From Actinomadura hibisca NBRC 15177 (GTDB lineage: Bacteria > Actinomycetota > Actinomycetes > Streptosporangiales > Streptosporangiaceae): DNA of 64,000 nucleotides. The position numbers and the translations under genes were made by a program. The notes beneath the pieces were generated by a model, which was given only the letters and a program-made list of their open reading frames with translations, was not told the origin of the DNA and did no database searches. Of the stretch, positions 62,559 to 64,000 are shown one piece after another. The DNA lies in the NCBI RefSeq assembly GCF_001552635.1, contig NZ_BCRO01000012.1, forward strand, positions 268,055 to 332,054, in the 5' to 3' direction. The first letter of the stretch is position 1. Every line of letters starts with the position of its first letter.

Positions 62559-62650
62559 TTAGGCACTCGCGTGACGGCTGAGGTCTCTGCGACAGGGGTT
62601 GGCTGCGGACACGCATACGAGCGCGATGACGTAGGCCGCGTGGGGCCCGG

Positions 62651-64000
62651 TCAGTCGAGCGCGGCGAGCTGGTCGGCGAACCACCGCTGCGGCGGCAGCG
62701 CCATCGCCGCCTCGGCCAGCCGCGCGCAGTGCCCGGCCCGCTTCTCGCGCGGCATCAGCAGCGCCCGGTGCAGCGCCTCGGCGGTCTGCGACACGTCGTA
62801 GGGGTTGACGGTCAGCGCGTCGTCGGCGAGTTCGGCCGCCGCGCCCGCCTCGCGCGACAACACCAGCGCGCAGCCGCTCTCCGACACGACCGGGCCCTCC
62901 TTGGCGACGAGGTTCATGCCGTCGCGGATCGGGTTGACCAGCAGCACGTCGGCCAGCCGGAACGCCGCCAGCGAGCGCGGGTAGTCGTCGTTGACCTGGA
63001 GGATCAGCGGGTTCCAGTCGGGTGTGGCGAACTCCGCCACGATCTGCTCGGCCGCCTGCCGCACCGCGTCGGTGTAGGCGCGGTACTCCGCCAGGTCGGT
63101 CCGCGACGGGTAGGCGAACGCCAGGTGCACCACGCGCCCGCGCCACTCGGGGTGGTTGACCAGCATCTCCCGGTAGGCCGCCAGCCCCCGCACGATGTTC
63201 TTCGACAGCTCGGTGCGGTCCACGCGCACGATGAGCCGCCGGTCGCCGACCTGCTCGCGCAACGCCTGCGCGCGTTCGGCCACGTCCGGCTCGGCGGCGC
63301 GCCGCCGCAGCGAGGGTCCGTCCACGCCCAGGCCGTGCACGCCGACGCGGGTCACGTGCCCGGCGCGGGTGACGGTGCGCGCGTGCCGGTCGACCTTCGC
63401 GCCCGGCAGGAGTTGCGCGCAGCAGTCGAGGAACGCCTCGGCCCACCGGTCGGCGAGGAACCCGGCGTGGTCGGCGCCCAGGATGCCCTCCAGCACCTGC
63501 GTCGCCACGTCGTCGGGCAGCAGCCGGAAGTACTCCGGCGGGGCCCACGGCGTGTGCGAGAAGTGCACGATCTTCAGGTCGGGGCGGCGCTCGCGCAACA
63601 TCGCCGGGGCCAGCGACAGGTGGTAGTCCTGGACGGCGGCCTTGGCGCCGGGCGCGGCGTCGCGCGCCAGCGCGTCGGCGAACGCCGCGTTGTAGGCCTC
63701 GTAGGACTGCCAGTCGCGGCGCGCCCGCGCGTCGAAGTGCGGCACGCGCGGGGTGTCGTACAGCAGGTGGTGCACGAACCAGAGCGTCGAGTTGGCGACG
63801 GCGTTGTAGGCGCGGTGGAAGGTCCCCGCCGGGATGTCCAGCATCCGCACGGCCGCGCCGCCCAGGTCGTACCCGGCCAGGTCGAGCCGCCCGCCGGGGG
63901 CCTGCCGGGCGGCGGCGCGGTCGCCGTCGCCGAGCGCGGCGCACACCCACAACACCTCGGGTGAGGCGTCCGGCGCGGCGGTCGCGGCGCGGTCGGCGGG
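62651..64000 (-). CDS. otsA: Trehalose-6-phosphate synthase (5' end beyond the window)
   Basis: A GT20 enzyme that joins glucose from UDP-glucose to glucose 6-phosphate. The 450 residues seen include WFVHHLLYDTPRVP, VQDYHLSLAP, VHFSHTPWAPPEYFRLLP, VRVDRTELSKNI (sugar-binding Arg/Lys), and NPIRDGMNLVAKEGPVVSE near the C-terminus. The frame stays open through position 64000, so about 50 N-terminal residues are missing. With otsB it forms the OtsAB trehalose route, though the genes are not adjacent here. Confidence 0.93.
   Translation of the reverse strand, partial: PADRAATAAPDASPEVLWVCAALGDGDRAAARQAPGGRLDLAGYDLGGAAVRMLDIPAGTFHRAYNAVANSTLWFVHHLLYDTPRVPHFDARARRDWQSYEAYNAAFADALARDAAPGAKAAVQDYHLSLAPAMLRERRPDLKIVHFSHTPWAPPEYFRLLPDDVATQVLEGILGADHAGFLADRWAEAFLDCCAQLLPGAKVDRHARTVTRAGHVTRVGVHGLGVDGPSLRRRAAEPDVAERAQALREQVGDRRLIVRVDRTELSKNIVRGLAAYREMLVNHPEWRGRVVHLAFAYPSRTDLAEYRAYTDAVRQAAEQIVAEFATPDWNPLILQVNDDYPRSLAAFRLADVLLVNPIRDGMNLVAKEGPVVSESGCALVLSREAGAAAELADDALTVNPYDVSQTAEALHRALLMPREKRAGHCARLAEAAMALPPQRWFADQLAALD

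Overview
The window is high-GC DNA from an actinomycete. Mycothiol synthesis (mshA), a SenX3/RegX3-type pair divergent from phoU, CarD beside IspF, an actinobacterial CysS/RlmB pair, a mycosin, DUF3263 and several GTG or apparently leaderless starts all point that way. The gene mix suggests a Streptosporangiales/Thermomonosporaceae (Actinomadura-like) relative; that placement is inference, not shown by the sequence.

Layout. 1-6.7 kb: start of a divergent OmpR-type regulator gene, PepSY protein, ABC-F protein under a palindrome-controlled promoter, ZIP transporter, LysR/MFS divergent pair, macrodomain protein, a 15-bp minisatellite and a universal stress protein. 6.8-14 kb: DinB-fold protein with an acyl-CoA synthetase, SugE-type SMR transporter, methyltransferase, a PEP-synthase/rifampicin-phosphotransferase-like enzyme and an SDR. 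14.1-30 kb: a housekeeping block, mshA-ybjN-gpmA, then an inserted TetR plus epimerase-hydrolase fusion, phoU / PHO box / senX3-regX3, a lipoprotein, a thioredoxin-like membrane protein, carD-ispF, membrane proteins, cysS and rlmB.

30-45.3 kb: an accessory region. Two low-GC3 genes (an S51-like protein carrying a CysS-like tail, and an unknown) lead into CRISPR array 1, tRNA-Thr(TGT), array 2, a complete type I-E operon (cas3-cse1-cse2-cas7-cas5-cas6e-cas1-cas2) and a short array 3. A secreted DUF11-type protein and a low-GC3 HEXXGH metalloprotease-like gene follow. All three arrays share a leader on the same side, so they are probably served by the one operon.

45.5-64 kb: DUF485-ActP acetate symporter pair, a small exported protein, an orphan mycosin with a very long cytoplasmic tail, SHOCT protein, MarR, DUF3263, otsB (trehalose-phosphatase), a membrane protein with 20-residue repeats, divergent PadR/FAD-monooxygenase, SDR, a Ser/Thr kinase divergent from an ECF sigma factor, a sulfotransferase, and a truncated otsA at the right edge. 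otsB and otsA together give the two-step trehalose route.

No wholly new multi-gene system could be demonstrated. The strongest leads are the S51-peptidase/CysS-tail protein, the decayed tRNA-Thr copy next to CRISPR array 1, the kinase/sigma pair, the mycosin tail, the HEXXGH protein and the operator-controlled fusion enzyme.
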